From NCBI GenBank assembly GCA_963776675.1, contig CAVZNR010000026.1, positions 1 through 64,000 on the forward strand: 64,000 bases of DNA, written 5' to 3'. The notes under the pieces were generated by a model, which saw nothing but the letters and a program-made list of their open reading frames with translations, was not told where the DNA came from and made no database searches. Positions within the stretch are counted from its first letter, which is position 1. Each line of letters opens with the position of its first letter. A program made the position numbers and the translations under genes. Source of the DNA: Hyphomicrobium_A sp963776675 (GTDB lineage: Bacteria; Pseudomonadota; Alphaproteobacteria; Rhizobiales; Hyphomicrobiaceae). Below are positions 9,235-20,432 of this stretch, piece by piece.

Positions 9235-10239
9235 ATGAATGAGCGCGTAGCAACCATCGAGGTGAAGGGCAGCGAGGCGGGCGTCAGGCTCGATCGCTGG
9301 TTCCGGCTGCATTTTCCCGATGTCGGCTACTCCTACCTGCAGAAGCTGTTGCGCACCGGCCAGATCCGCGTCGACAGCCGCCGCGTCGAAGCCAACGAAA
9401 GGCTCGAGGCCGGATCGCAGGTGCGCGTGCCGCGCATCGTGCAAGAGGCCAAGAGCAAGGACGCGGCCCCCTCGCTCAAGCCGCCGATGGGCCTCTCCAA
9501 GGCCGACCGCGACCGCATCGAGGCGATGATCCTCTACGAGGACGAGCACGTCCTCGTTTTGAACAAGCCGTTCGGGCTGGCGGTTCAGGGCGGCACCGGC
9601 ACCAAGCGGCATATCGACGGCATGCTCGCCGGCATGGCCGACCGCTTCGGGGGCGACCGTCCCCGCCTCGTGCACCGTCTCGACCGCGACACCACGGGCG
9701 TGCTGCTCGTCGCCAAGCACCGCGACGCCGCCGCCAAGATGGGGCGCATCTTCCAGACGCGCTCGGCGGCCAAGACCTACTGGGCGCTGGTCCAAGGTGT
9801 CCCCAAGCCGCCGCAGGGCAAGATTGAGGCGCCGCTCGTCAAGGCGGCCGGGCCGGATGGCGACCGGGTGCGCAAGGCGCTGCCCGGCGAGCAGGAGGTG
9901 GCGATGCACGCCACCACCCACTATTCGGTCATCGACCGCGTGGGGCGCAAGGCGGCGTGGGTGTCGCTCAAGCCCGTCACCGGGCGCCAGCACCAGCTGC
10001 GGGCGCATATGGCGCTGATTGGCAATCCGATCGTCGGCGACAACAAGTACGGCGGCGACAAGGAGATGCCGGCGGAGCAGATGGAGCCGCAGCTGCACCT
10101 GCATGCGCGCCGCCTGGTGCTGCCCCACCCCATATCGGGCGGCAAGATCGACGTCACGGCGCCGCTGCCGGAGCATATGAGCAAGACGTGGGAGCTGCTG
10201 GGGCTGGACGCAGATCGCTACGAGAAGGAGGAGCGATGA
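9235..10239 (+). CDS. rluC: RluC/RluD-type 23S rRNA pseudouridine synthase
   Basis: The 334-residue protein has an N-terminal S4 RNA-binding domain (about 15-75, with VRLDRWFRLHFPDVGYSYLQ). The RluA-family catalytic domain follows. The catalytic motif HRLDRDTTGVLLVAK places the nucleophilic aspartate at residue 150; GRQHQLRAHMALIGNPIVGD is also typical. It converts specific 23S rRNA uridines to pseudouridine. Its stop codon overlaps the start of the HAD gene (ATGA at 10236), making an operon likely. RluC and RluD cannot be fully told apart by eye. Confidence 0.9.
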   Translation: MNERVATIEVKGSEAGVRLDRWFRLHFPDVGYSYLQKLLRTGQIRVDSRRVEANERLEAGSQVRVPRIVQEAKSKDAAPSLKPPMGLSKADRDRIEAMILYEDEHVLVLNKPFGLAVQGGTGTKRHIDGMLAGMADRFGGDRPRLVHRLDRDTTGVLLVAKHRDAAAKMGRIFQTRSAAKTYWALVQGVPKPPQGKIEAPLVKAAGPDGDRVRKALPGEQEVAMHATTHYSVIDRVGRKAAWVSLKPVTGRQHQLRAHMALIGNPIVGDNKYGGDKEMPAEQMEPQLHLHARRLVLPHPISGGKIDVTAPLPEHMSKTWELLGLDADRYEKEER

Positions 10240-10916
10240 AGCTCGTCATCCTCGATTGCGACGGCACGCTCATCGACAGCCAGAATGGCATCTGCGCAGC
10301 GATGGACCATGCCTTTGGGGCGCTGGGGCTGGTGGCGCCAACGCGTGCCGCGACGCTCGCCATCGTGGGGCTTTCTCTGCCCGAGGCGTTCGCGGCGCTG
10401 GCGCCCGAGCACGACGACGAGGTGCGCGCGGCGCTGGCCCAGGCCTATCGCCGCGCCTTTCTCGACATGAAACGCGATCCCGCGCTGCACGAGCCGCTGT
10501 TTCCGGGTGTTGCGGCGGCCATCGCAGCGTTCGCCCAACGAGACGACGTCGTGCTCGGTATCGCGACCGGCAAGGCGCGGCGCGGCATCGACCGCCTGTT
10601 CGAGCGCGAAAGCTGGGCTTCGCATTTCCTTACCGTGCAGACCGCCGACCAGCATCCCTCGAAACCGCACCCGGCCATGGTGCACGCCGCCATGGCGGAG
10701 ACGGGCGTCGGGCCGGAGCAGACGGTCATGGTGGGCGACACCACCTTCGACGTTCATATGGCGCTGGCAGCCGGCGTCGGCGCGCTGGGCGTTGCCTGGG
10801 GCTACCATTCCCCAAGGGCGTTGCACGAGGCCGGCGCGCACGGCATCGTCGAGAGCTGCGACCGCCTGATCGGCGATGTCGACGACTTCTTTGCGCGCCA
10901 GGAGCGGGCGGCGTGA
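10236..10916 (+). CDS. HAD-superfamily hydrolase, phosphoglycolate phosphatase-like
   Basis: The 226-residue protein carries the HAD motifs in order. DCDGTLIDS holds the nucleophile Asp7 and acid/base Asp9. ATGK is near residue 109, KPHP near 145 and GDTTFD near 165. The helical cap between residues 15 and 85 makes it a subclass I enzyme like phosphoglycolate phosphatase. It overlaps rluC by four bases and the ATP12 gene by four bases (GTGA at 10913), so the three are translationally coupled. Substrate is not determined. Confidence 0.88.
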   Translation: MKLVILDCDGTLIDSQNGICAAMDHAFGALGLVAPTRAATLAIVGLSLPEAFAALAPEHDDEVRAALAQAYRRAFLDMKRDPALHEPLFPGVAAAIAAFAQRDDVVLGIATGKARRGIDRLFERESWASHFLTVQTADQHPSKPHPAMVHAAMAETGVGPEQTVMVGDTTFDVHMALAAGVGALGVAWGYHSPRALHEAGAHGIVESCDRLIGDVDDFFARQERAA

Positions 10917-11680
10917 CAGCAGGCGAGGACAAGCCGGCAGGTCCGACCAAGGTCCCCGGACGGCAGGCGCCGGCCCCCCTGCCCAAGCGCTTCTACAAGG
11001 TCGTGAGCGTCGAGGGCCGCGACGAGGGCTATGGGGTGCTGCTCGACGGCCGCCCCGTACGCACGCCGCGAAAGCTCCTGCTCGTCGTTCCCACGCGCGC
11101 GCTCGCCGATGCCATTGCCGCGGAATGGGCGGCCCAGGGCGACACTATCGATCCGAATTCCATGCCGCTGTCCAAGCTCGCCATCACCGCGCTCGACGGA
11201 GTGGCGGAGCACAAGGACGAGGTGGCTGCCGACATCGTCAAGTTCGCCGGTAGCGATCTCGTTTGCTACCGCGCCGAAGCGCCAGAGGGACTGGTGCAGC
11301 TGCAGGCGAAGGCCTGGGATGGGGTGCTGCGCTGGGTCGAGGACAAGATCGGCACGCGTTTCGTCCTCGCAGAGGGTGTGATGCCCGTTGCGCAGAGCCA
11401 GGCGGTGCTCGACGGCGTCGCCGAGATGGTCGAGCCCTACGACGCCATGGCGCTGACGGGTCTGCATGTGATGACGACGCTTCTGGGGTCGGCCGTACTG
11501 GCGCTGGCACACACCCAGGGGCTCCTGTCGGCGGACGAGGCCTGGGCCGCGGCACACGTCGACGAGGACTGGCAGATCGCCCAGTGGGGCGTCGACGTCG
11601 AGGCGGCTGCGCGGCGCGAGAAACGCCTGGGCGAGATGCGGACCGCCAGCCGTTTTCTGGAGCTGCTAAAGGCGCCCTGA
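10913..11680 (+). CDS. ATP12-family F1-ATPase assembly chaperone
   Basis: This 255-residue protein matches the ATP12 chaperone family. It has RFYKVVSVEGRDEGYGVLLD and RPVRTPRK near the N-terminus, then MPLSKLAITALDGV and DLVCYRAEAPEGLV. The C-terminal WQIAQWGVDVEAAARR is also typical. ATP12 binds the F1 alpha subunit during assembly in mitochondria, and homologues are common in alphaproteobacteria, where a similar role is inferred. The GTG start at 10913 overlaps the stop of the HAD gene. Confidence 0.92.
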   Translation: MTAGEDKPAGPTKVPGRQAPAPLPKRFYKVVSVEGRDEGYGVLLDGRPVRTPRKLLLVVPTRALADAIAAEWAAQGDTIDPNSMPLSKLAITALDGVAEHKDEVAADIVKFAGSDLVCYRAEAPEGLVQLQAKAWDGVLRWVEDKIGTRFVLAEGVMPVAQSQAVLDGVAEMVEPYDAMALTGLHVMTTLLGSAVLALAHTQGLLSADEAWAAAHVDEDWQIAQWGVDVEAAARREKRLGEMRTASRFLELLKAP

Positions 11681-11776
11681 CGTCGTCGGCGGTGTTCCCG
11701 CCGGGACAGCGGTGGCCCACGGCCGCCGTCAGGATAGGTCGCCCGGCTTGCGGGCGTCCGATCCCAGGAGCCGTCC

Positions 11777-12133
11777 ATGCACACTCTCAGCACCTACGAC
11801 CTCATCCTCAGCAGCATCGTCGTCGTGATGATGCCGCTCATCATCTGGGCGAACTTGCGCGGTGCCGGTGCCGAAAGCCGGAAGAATGCCAAACTCTGGC
11901 GCGAGCACCCCAATTTCATGCGCACCTCGATCGTCATCCTCGCCCTGCTCACCGTGTTTTCGGCGCTGGAGCTTCTTGCCCACTTCGGTCTCGTTCCGGG
12001 CAACGTGGTCGACATCGCGCTGCCGGTCATTGGGATTGCGTTCCTCGTGGCCTCGCTCGTCCTGCTCTGGTTCGGCGCAGGGGCGGTTCGTATGATGGTC
12101 CGCGACTGGCGCGCCCGCCATTCGGGCAGCTGA
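11777..12133 (+). CDS. Small integral membrane protein, unknown function
   Basis: The 118-residue protein has three hydrophobic segments, about 9-25, 49-68 and 78-102. The loop between the first two is basic and polar (AESRKNAKLWREHPNF). The C-terminus is Arg-rich. No catalytic motif or known family is recognisable. It lies between the RluC-HAD-ATP12 operon and pccB, with GGAG upstream of ATG 11777. Confidence 0.65.
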   Translation: MHTLSTYDLILSSIVVVMMPLIIWANLRGAGAESRKNAKLWREHPNFMRTSIVILALLTVFSALELLAHFGLVPGNVVDIALPVIGIAFLVASLVLLWFGAGAVRMMVRDWRARHSGS

Positions 12134-12249
12134 AGCCCCCGATTTGCTCCACCATGCGGCTCGGCCCCGCGTTCCAACGGGCCGAGCCTCATGCTATGAG
12201 GCCTCTCGATCTTGGGCGCCCGGCAGGCGCTCGGCGGAAGGGACGGCCT

Positions 12250-13783
12250 ATGAAGGACATTATCGAAGAGCTGGAGAAGCGCCGGGCTAACGCCCGCCTC
12301 GGCGGTGGTCAGACGCGCATCGACGCGCAGCACAAGCGCGGCAAGCTCACGGCGCGCGAGCGCATCGAGCTTTTGATGGACGAGAACTCCTTTGAGGAGT
12401 TCGACATGTACATCGAGCACCGCTGCACCGACTTCGGCATGGAGAAGCAGAAGATCCCCGGTGACGGCGTGGTGACCGGGTGGGGCACCATCAACGGCCG
12501 CGTCGTCTACGTATTTGCCAAGGACTTCACGGTGTTCGGCGGCTCGCTGTCTGAGACGCACGCCAAGAAGATGGTCAAAATCCAGGACATGGCGCTGCAG
12601 AACCGCGCGCCCATCATCGGTCTGTTCGATGCCGGCGGCGCGCGCATCCAGGAGGGTGTGGCCGCGCTGGGCGGCTACGGCGAGGTGTTCCTGCGCAACG
12701 TGCTCGCCTCCGGCGTCATCCCGCAGATCTCCGTCATCATGGGCCCGTGCGCCGGCGGCGACGTCTATTCGCCCGCCATGACCGACTTCATCTTCATGGT
12801 GAAGGACACGAGCTACATGTTCGTCACCGGCCCCGACGTGGTGAAGACGGTGACCAACGAGACGGTGACGGCGGAGGAGCTGGGCGGCGCCAAGGTGCAC
12901 ACGACCAAATCGTCCATCGCCGATCACGCGTATGAGAACGACGTGGAGGCGATCCTGCAGATGCGCCGCCTCATGGACTTCCTGCCGTCCAACAACGAGT
13001 CCGGCGTGCCGCTGTTGCCGACCGAGGACAGCCCCGACCGCGAGGACGTTTCGCTCGACACGCTGATCCCCGACAATCCCAACAAACCCTACGACATGAA
13101 GGAGCTTGATCCAGAAGGTCGTGGACGAGGGGGACTTCTTCGAGATCCAGGAGGCATTCGCCAAGAACATCATCACGGGCTTTGGCCGCATGGAGGGCTC
13201 GACCATCGGCATCGTCGCCAACCAGCCGATGGTGCTGGCCGGCGTGCTCGACTCGGACGCCTCGCGCAAGGCGGCACGCTTTGTGCGCTTCTGCGACTGT
13301 TTCGACATTCCGCTCATCACCTTCGTCGACGTGCCGGGCTTCCTGCCTGGCACCGCCCAGGAGTACGGCGGCCTCATAAAGCATGGCGCCAAGCTGCTGT
13401 TCGCCTTCACAGAGGCCACCGTGCCGAAGGTGACGGTCATCACCCGCAAGGCCTACGGCGGCGCCTACGACGTCATGAGCTCCAAGCACATCCGCGGCGA
13501 CGTGAACTACGCCTGGCCCACGGCCGAGATCGCCGTCATGGGGCCCAAGGGCGCGGTCGAGATCCTCTATCGGTCCGAGCAGGGCGATCCTGAAAAAATC
13601 AAACAGCGCGTCGACGATTACCAGAAGAGGTTCGCCAGCCCCTTCGCGGCGGCCGAGCGCGGCTACATCGACGAGGTGATCCTGCCGCGCACGACCCGCG
13701 GGCGCATCTGCCGGGCGCTCAACATGCTGCGCAACAAGCACATCGAGAACCCCTGGAAGAAGCACGACAACATTCCGCTGTAA
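12250..13783 (+). CDS. pccB: Propionyl-CoA carboxylase beta (carboxyltransferase) subunit, apparent frameshift
   Basis: The carboxyltransferase subunit moves CO2 from carboxybiotin to propionyl-CoA, giving methylmalonyl-CoA. The N-terminal half begins MKDIIEELEKRRANARLGGG and has GLFDAGGARIQEGV and MGPCAGGDVYSPAMTDFIFM. The C-terminal half has FVDVPGFLPGTAQEYGG and RKAYGGAYDVMSSKHIRGD, and ends KKHDNIPL. The frame changes at 13105-13108, where GAGCTTGATCCAG should read GAGCTGATCCAG, so one extra T is present. Joined length is about 511 residues, the usual size. The biotin subunit gene pccA lies 4 kb downstream. Confidence 0.93.
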
Positions 13784-13812
13784 GGGCGCCGACCCTACGT
13801 GCGAGCGATGGC

Positions 13813-14739
13813 ATGGACCAAGATTCGCATCCGCCGCCATTTCGGACGCGGCTCGAGGTTCTCTTTGCAGAGCGGGCCCGTAAAGCTGTCATCCTGCGGC
13901 GCGGTCCCAAGACGCACTACCGCCTCATCGCCTGGGATCTCGCAACCGACAGCTTTACGTGCGGACAATGGATGAAGGGGCTCATCCGGCTTTGTGATCT
14001 CGCGCCCAACGGGCGGACGCTGATCTACTGGGCGGCGCAGTACCATCCGGGCGCCGCTGACCGGCGTCGCCGCGTGAGCGCCGATGGCGTGTACAATTCG
14101 ATGCGCGCCGGCACCGCCAACGAGGCCGCGAGACTCATGCGCCGCGGGCGCAAGGTGCCGCGCTATCTGCGCTCAGCTGGTGCGATAGCGACGCAGCGCC
14201 CGCATGAGAACACGGGGACGTGGACCGCAATCAGCACGGTTCCCTATTTTACGGCGCTTGCCCTCTGGCCCGCCTTTGGCCACTGGACCGGCGGGGGAGT
14301 CTTCGTCGGGGACAGTCACATAGTTCTCTTCGAGCCGCAGAGCCGCATGGCGCCGGCGGTCACTGTTCCGATACCGACGCGACTTTGCATCCAGTCGGCG
14401 TCCACCGTTGTCGGTTTGGGAGCGCGGATGAAGCGCTCGGCGCACGCACCAGCCTTCGTCTTCAACACGTCGGCGCGGCAGCGTCCGCCCGATAAGCAGG
14501 CCTTTTGCGATGAGCTCGAGACGGCGCTCAAGAAGGGCGGGCTGCGGACGATCGAGTGGGCGCACGCGATCGACAAGGACGTGCTGTTCGCGGCCGACGG
14601 CGGCGTCTATCGCGTGCCTAAGGGCACCGCGATGACGCCACAGGACTATCTCGACGCAGCCCGTAAGCTCATCGACCTCTCCGACATGAAATTCGAGCTC
14701 ATGCGGGCGCCACCGGAATCCATGCGCTGGTATGTGTGA
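13813..14739 (+). CDS. Uncharacterised protein with RRGP and GQWMKG motifs
   Basis: The 308-residue protein has no signal peptide or membrane segment. Its recognisable features are AVILRRGPKTHYRLIAWD and FTCGQWMKG near the N-terminus, LAPNGRTLIYWAAQY, and YFTALALWPAFGHWTGGGVF in the middle. I have seen this arrangement in uncharacterised bacterial proteins, but no biochemical role is known to me. Trp and Gly richness suggests a beta-rich, possibly propeller-like fold, which is inference. It follows pccB by 29 bases and could be co-transcribed. Confidence 0.6.
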   Translation: MDQDSHPPPFRTRLEVLFAERARKAVILRRGPKTHYRLIAWDLATDSFTCGQWMKGLIRLCDLAPNGRTLIYWAAQYHPGAADRRRRVSADGVYNSMRAGTANEAARLMRRGRKVPRYLRSAGAIATQRPHENTGTWTAISTVPYFTALALWPAFGHWTGGGVFVGDSHIVLFEPQSRMAPAVTVPIPTRLCIQSASTVVGLGARMKRSAHAPAFVFNTSARQRPPDKQAFCDELETALKKGGLRTIEWAHAIDKDVLFAADGGVYRVPKGTAMTPQDYLDAARKLIDLSDMKFELMRAPPESMRWYV

Positions 14740-14814
14740 CCGGGCGCTGGTTGACAATCCCCGGCGTGCGCCCGATCTGAGGGCTAGGTCTCTCTCCAAC
14801 CGGATGCATCCCAC

Positions 14815-15609
14815 ATGAAAATCGATCTCAGCGGCAAGACGGCGCTCGTCACCGGTTCCACGGCCGGCATCGGCCGCGCCATCGCCGAAGGCCTGGCCCG
14901 TGCCGGCGCCAATGTCGTCATCAACGGGCGCAAGAAGGAGACCGTCGATGCCGCCGTCGCCGCCGTTGCGATGGTCGCCGAGCGCAGCAAGGTTTGCGGC
15001 GTCGCAGCCGACGTCTCGACGGCCGAGGGCTGCGAGGCCGTCGTTGCTGCCGTCCCCAGCGTCGACATCCTCGTCAACAACGCCGGCATCTTCGAGCCCA
15101 AGCCCTTCTTCGAGATCCCCGATGCCGATTGGACCCGCTTCTTCGAGACCAACGTGATGTCGGGCGTGCGTCTATCGCGGGCCTACATGCCGGGCATGAT
15201 CGAGCGCAATTGGGGCCGCATCATCTTCATCTCCTCGGAGTCAGGGCTGCAGATCCCCAAGGAGATGATCCACTATGGTCTGACCAAGACGGCGCAGCTT
15301 GCGTTGGCGCGAGGGCTTGCCGAGGTGTCGGCCGGCACGGGCGTCACGGTGAACTCCGTGCTGCCGGGACCGACGCGCTCCGACGGCGTGGAGGCGTTCC
15401 TCGAGGCGATGGCCAAGGACGCCGGCAAGGCTCCCGACGATATGGCGCGGGACTTCGTTAAGACGCACCGTCCGACCTCGCTGCTTGAGCGCTTTGCCAC
15501 AGTCGAGGAGGTGGCCAACATGGTCGTGTATGCCGCCTCGAAGGAGGCCTCCGCCACCAACGGTGCTGCGCTGCGCGTCGACGGTGGAGTCGTCCGCTCG
15601 ATAGCGTAA
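14815..15609 (+). CDS. Short-chain dehydrogenase/reductase
   Basis: The 264-residue protein is a classical SDR. The cofactor motif TGSTAGIG is at residues 13-20, NNAG near 90, and the catalytic set is Ser141, Tyr154 and Lys158 (HYGLTK). The C-terminal half has VNSVLPGPTRSDGVEAFL and ends in the typical GAALRVDGGVVRS. Such enzymes reduce or oxidise carbonyl/hydroxyl groups with NAD(P)H. Similar sequences are often annotated 3-oxoacyl-ACP reductase. The substrate is unknown, and the absence of other fatty-acid genes nearby argues against FabG itself. Confidence 0.88.
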   Translation: MKIDLSGKTALVTGSTAGIGRAIAEGLARAGANVVINGRKKETVDAAVAAVAMVAERSKVCGVAADVSTAEGCEAVVAAVPSVDILVNNAGIFEPKPFFEIPDADWTRFFETNVMSGVRLSRAYMPGMIERNWGRIIFISSESGLQIPKEMIHYGLTKTAQLALARGLAEVSAGTGVTVNSVLPGPTRSDGVEAFLEAMAKDAGKAPDDMARDFVKTHRPTSLLERFATVEEVANMVVYAASKEASATNGAALRVDGGVVRSIA

Positions 15610-15639
15610 GATCACTTTCCATTCGCAGAGGAACGCGTC

Positions 15640-15978
15640 ATGAAACGATGGCTCATTGCCGTGCTGCCGGTCTCGTTCGCCGGTGTCGCTGTGGCCGGGG
15701 ATGATGGCCCGCCTGAGCCCTGCTTCGAGACGGTGGGGTGCGTCTCCGACCACGAGATTTCCGCACGCGAGGCAGACAAGCTCGGCTGCGATCAGCTCTG
15801 GACCGTGCGCAACGGCATCTACGCATCGCGCGGCTACTGCTTCAAGACGGCGCGGGGACGCGAGGCATTCGGCAACGCCAGTTGCCAGTATGAGGACCAG
15901 TCGGAGGTCCCGCTCAACGACTACGAGCGCGCCAACATTCGCCTGATCCGCACCATCGAGAAGCGCCGCGGCTGCTAG
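15640..15978 (+). CDS. Secreted YARHG-like small protein
   Basis: The 112-residue protein has a signal peptide (MKRWLIAVLPVSFAGVAVAG, cleavage near 19). The mature part is Cys-rich. CDQLWTVRNGIYASRGYCF resembles the YARHG domain, here with Ala-Ser-Arg-Gly in place of Ala-Arg-His-Gly. ERANIRLIRTIEKRRGC closes the protein. YARHG domains are extracellular or periplasmic and of unknown function. It is followed 138 bases later by another small secreted protein. Confidence 0.7.
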   Translation: MKRWLIAVLPVSFAGVAVAGDDGPPEPCFETVGCVSDHEISAREADKLGCDQLWTVRNGIYASRGYCFKTARGREAFGNASCQYEDQSEVPLNDYERANIRLIRTIEKRRGC

Positions 15979-16116
15979 CCCGGCAGCCGCCGCCCAATAT
16001 GAACGCCACCTGTAATTGGTGTTCAGAACGAGTTCAAAGCCGATCCGCCATCTTGGCCTCATCACATCGAGACAAGGCCCTCCCGGGCACGTCTCCCAAC
16101 GCAGGACAGGTGGATC

Positions 16117-16449
16117 ATGAAAAAGGTTTTCCTCATCGCTACGTCGCTTCTGATCGCGGGTACGGCTGCTGCCTCCGCGCACAGCGTCAACGCCACGCAG
16201 AACCGCCAGGCCGATCGCATCGAGCATGGGCGCGAGACCGGCAAGATCACGTGGACCGAAGGTCTGAAGCTGCGCGCCGAGCAGAACAAGATCGCACGCA
16301 AGGAAGCCGCGTTCCGTTCCGACGGCTACCTGAGCGCTTCGGAGAAGCGCAAGCTGCACGTGATGCAGAAGAAGGCTTCCAAGCACATCGCGCAGGAGTC
16401 GCACGACGGCTGGAAGCGCGTCTGGTGGCTTCCCCGCGTCGGCCGCTAA
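16117..16449 (+). CDS. Small basic secreted protein, unknown function
   Basis: The 110-residue protein has a clear signal peptide (MKKVFLIATSLLIAGTAAASA, cleavage after about 21). A helical basic mature region is rich in Lys, Arg, Ala and Gln (EGLKLRAEQNKIARKEAAF). It contains no cysteine. A strong hairpin terminator lies about 50 bases after its stop. Function is unknown. The predicted charge suggests binding to nucleic acid, envelope polyanions or another protein, which is speculation. Confidence 0.7.
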   Translation: MKKVFLIATSLLIAGTAAASAHSVNATQNRQADRIEHGRETGKITWTEGLKLRAEQNKIARKEAAFRSDGYLSASEKRKLHVMQKKASKHIAQESHDGWKRVWWLPRVGR

Positions 16450-16496
16450 CGGCCCCTCGCAGGGTTCCAGTTAGGTTCCTCCATTCACTCCACTCA

Positions 16497-16523
16497 GGGC
16501 CGCCGCAAGGCGGCCCTCTTTTT
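16497..16523 (+). terminator. Rho-independent terminator
   Basis: A perfect 8-base-pair stem, GGGCCGCC with GGCGGCCC, closes a GCAA tetraloop at 16505-16508. It is followed by TCTTTTT. It lies 48 bases after the small basic secreted protein gene and faces the same way. Confidence 0.88.
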
Positions 16524-16665
16524 GCTCCCTCGCAAACGGTGCGCTGCGGCCACACTGAGGCGCCGCATCTTCCGCCGCCCCGCTCCGGGGCACCTGTTAG
16601 GCAAATGGTAAGGCGCTGACCCTACTCTTGAGGTCAAGAAGTTCTGTTGAGATGCGGGGTTTGAG

Positions 16666-17673
16666 ATGGGCGCGTTGCGGTCGCTTTTGGTCGACGAAAT
16701 CGTGCGTAGAGGCAGCATAAAGGACGTCGATGTTCTGAGGCTGAGGAGCGCGGTTCACGGTGATGGTATCGTCTCGGTGGAGGACGCCGAGGTTCTGTTA
16801 CAACTCAATGAGGCATGCCCCGTCCAGGACGCGGCTTGGCCCGAATTTTTCATCGAGACGCTCACCGACTACCTGGTGAACCAAGCCCAGCCCGAAGGCT
16901 ACCTCACGATTGACGGTGCCAAGTGGCTGATTGCCCGTGTCTCCAAGGACGGTGCGGTTGCGCGCAAGACCGAGCTCGATCTCATCGTCAACGTCCTCGA
17001 CAAGTCGCGCTGGTCGCCCGTGAGCCTGTCCCGGTTCGCGCTGGCTCAGGTGCAACGCGCCGTGGTCGACGGCGACGGCCCTCTGCGTGCCGGTCAGACC
17101 GTCGAAAAGGGCCGCATCAGCGAGCCCGAGGTCGAGCTCGTCCGGCGCATCCTCTATGCCTTTGGCGGCGACGGCAACGTGGCCGTAACGCGCGCAGAGG
17201 CCGAGGTCCTGTTCGAGATCAACGACGCGATCATCAACCCAGAGGCCAATCCGGCCTGGACCGACCTGTTCGTCAAGGCGGTCACCAACGTGGTGATGGC
17301 GGCCTCGGGCCAGGCGGTACCGACGCGCGAGGAGGCCATGCGCCGCGACGCCTGGTTTGCCGAGCGCGGTGACCTGTCCCCCAAGAGCCTGATTGCGGCC
17401 ATGGTGACGTCGAGCATCGATGCGGTCCGGAGCGCCTACCAGGAGCAGTCGTCCGAGGAGCGCGCCCTGGCGCGCCTGGAGCACCAGCGCATCGAGATCA
17501 TCACCAACGAGGTGATCACCCAAGCCGAGGCCGGCTGGCTTTGCGAGCGCATCGGCCGCGATGGGCGCGTGACGCCCAACGAGGCAGCGCTCATCGCCTA
17601 CCTGAAGAAAGAGAGCCCCAACATCCATCCCGACCTCCTGGCGCGGGTGGAGCGGCTGGCGGAGGCCGCCTGA
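16666..17673 (+). CDS. Four-unit TerB/EF-hand-like repeat protein, unknown function
   Basis: The 335-residue protein has no signal peptide. It contains four related units: HGDGIVSVEDAEVLLQLN (31-48), SKDGAVARKTELDLIVNV (93-110), GGDGNVAVTRAEAEVLFEIN (167-186) and GRDGRVTPNEAALIAYLK near 294-311. Units one and three are longer duplicates that also share AW-x-E/D-x-F and a following helix. The DG-x-V-x-x-x-E pattern resembles EF-hand loops or the acidic helices of TerB-like domains, both metal-linked. I infer a metal-sensing or scaffolding cytoplasmic protein; no function is established. Confidence 0.65.
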   Translation: MGALRSLLVDEIVRRGSIKDVDVLRLRSAVHGDGIVSVEDAEVLLQLNEACPVQDAAWPEFFIETLTDYLVNQAQPEGYLTIDGAKWLIARVSKDGAVARKTELDLIVNVLDKSRWSPVSLSRFALAQVQRAVVDGDGPLRAGQTVEKGRISEPEVELVRRILYAFGGDGNVAVTRAEAEVLFEINDAIINPEANPAWTDLFVKAVTNVVMAASGQAVPTREEAMRRDAWFAERGDLSPKSLIAAMVTSSIDAVRSAYQEQSSEERALARLEHQRIEIITNEVITQAEAGWLCERIGRDGRVTPNEAALIAYLKKESPNIHPDLLARVERLAEAA

Positions 17674-17878
17674 GGCGGCCCAGGGGCGAATGCGTCGCCC
17701 AGAGACAATTTGGCGTGGCAGCCAAGCCTTGCTGAGGCTAGTCTTGGCCGCCGCGCCGACCCGACTGCGCAGCTTAGCCCAGTTTACGAGGCGTTGCTGG
17801 CCGTCTAGAACGGCGGAGCACCAACATCGACCGGCGCCCCTCCACGGGGTCGCCCGGCCAACTGGGCCAAAACGGGCA

Positions 17879-19898
<2,020 letters not shown>

Positions 19899-19902
19899 GG
19901 CA

Positions 19903-20292
19903 ATGCCCGCGCGCACCCTTATCAGCTCCGGCTCCTCGTTCGAGAAAGAGGTCGCCTATTCGCGCGCCGTCGTCGACGGACGCTGGGTGTTCATGTCCGG
20001 GACCACTGGCTTCAATTACGAGAGCATGACCATCTCCGAGCGCGTTGAGGAGCAGGCCGAGCAGTGCTTTCTCAACATGGCGCAGGCCCTCAGCCAGGCG
20101 GGCTCCTCGCTCGCCGACGTCGTGCGCGTGCGCTACATCCTCACGCGACGGGAGGATTTCGAGCCCGTCTGGCCGGTGATCCGCAAATACTTTTCTGGTG
20201 TCCTGCCGGCCTGCACCATGATCGTCGCCGGCCTCGCCGATCCCCGCATGCTGATCGAGATCGAGGTAACGGCCCTCAAGGCGTCCGACTGA
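19903..20292 (+). CDS. RidA/YjgF-family protein
   Basis: The 129-residue protein shows RidA features: VFMSGTTGFNYESMTISERV, EQAEQCFLNMAQAL, and the C-terminal ACTMIVAGLADPRMLIEIEV ending near a conserved Glu. RidA proteins hydrolyse reactive enamine/imine intermediates in the cytoplasm. The central Arg of the classic active site is not obvious: the aligned stretch has CTMIVAGL in place of RxxVxVxxLP. This is therefore probably a divergent subgroup. It starts four bases after pccA and is likely in the same transcript. Confidence 0.82.
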   Translation: MPARTLISSGSSFEKEVAYSRAVVDGRWVFMSGTTGFNYESMTISERVEEQAEQCFLNMAQALSQAGSSLADVVRVRYILTRREDFEPVWPVIRKYFSGVLPACTMIVAGLADPRMLIEIEVTALKASD

Positions 20293-20432
20293 GCCGGCAG
20301 CGACGCCATTCGACGGCGCGTGTCTGACGCATTTTACCCTTTCGCTTAGCAACGTGTTTGCCCCGCGGACCCATCATTGCGGCGCGGATCCGGATGAGGG
20401 TCTGCCAATGGTCAGCAGAAGGAGGTGCCGTC

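Noticed and set aside
19903..20292. Confident assignment as a canonical RidA deaminase
   Set aside because: The usual Arg of the RidA active site is not apparent in the aligned segment, so only the family is claimed.
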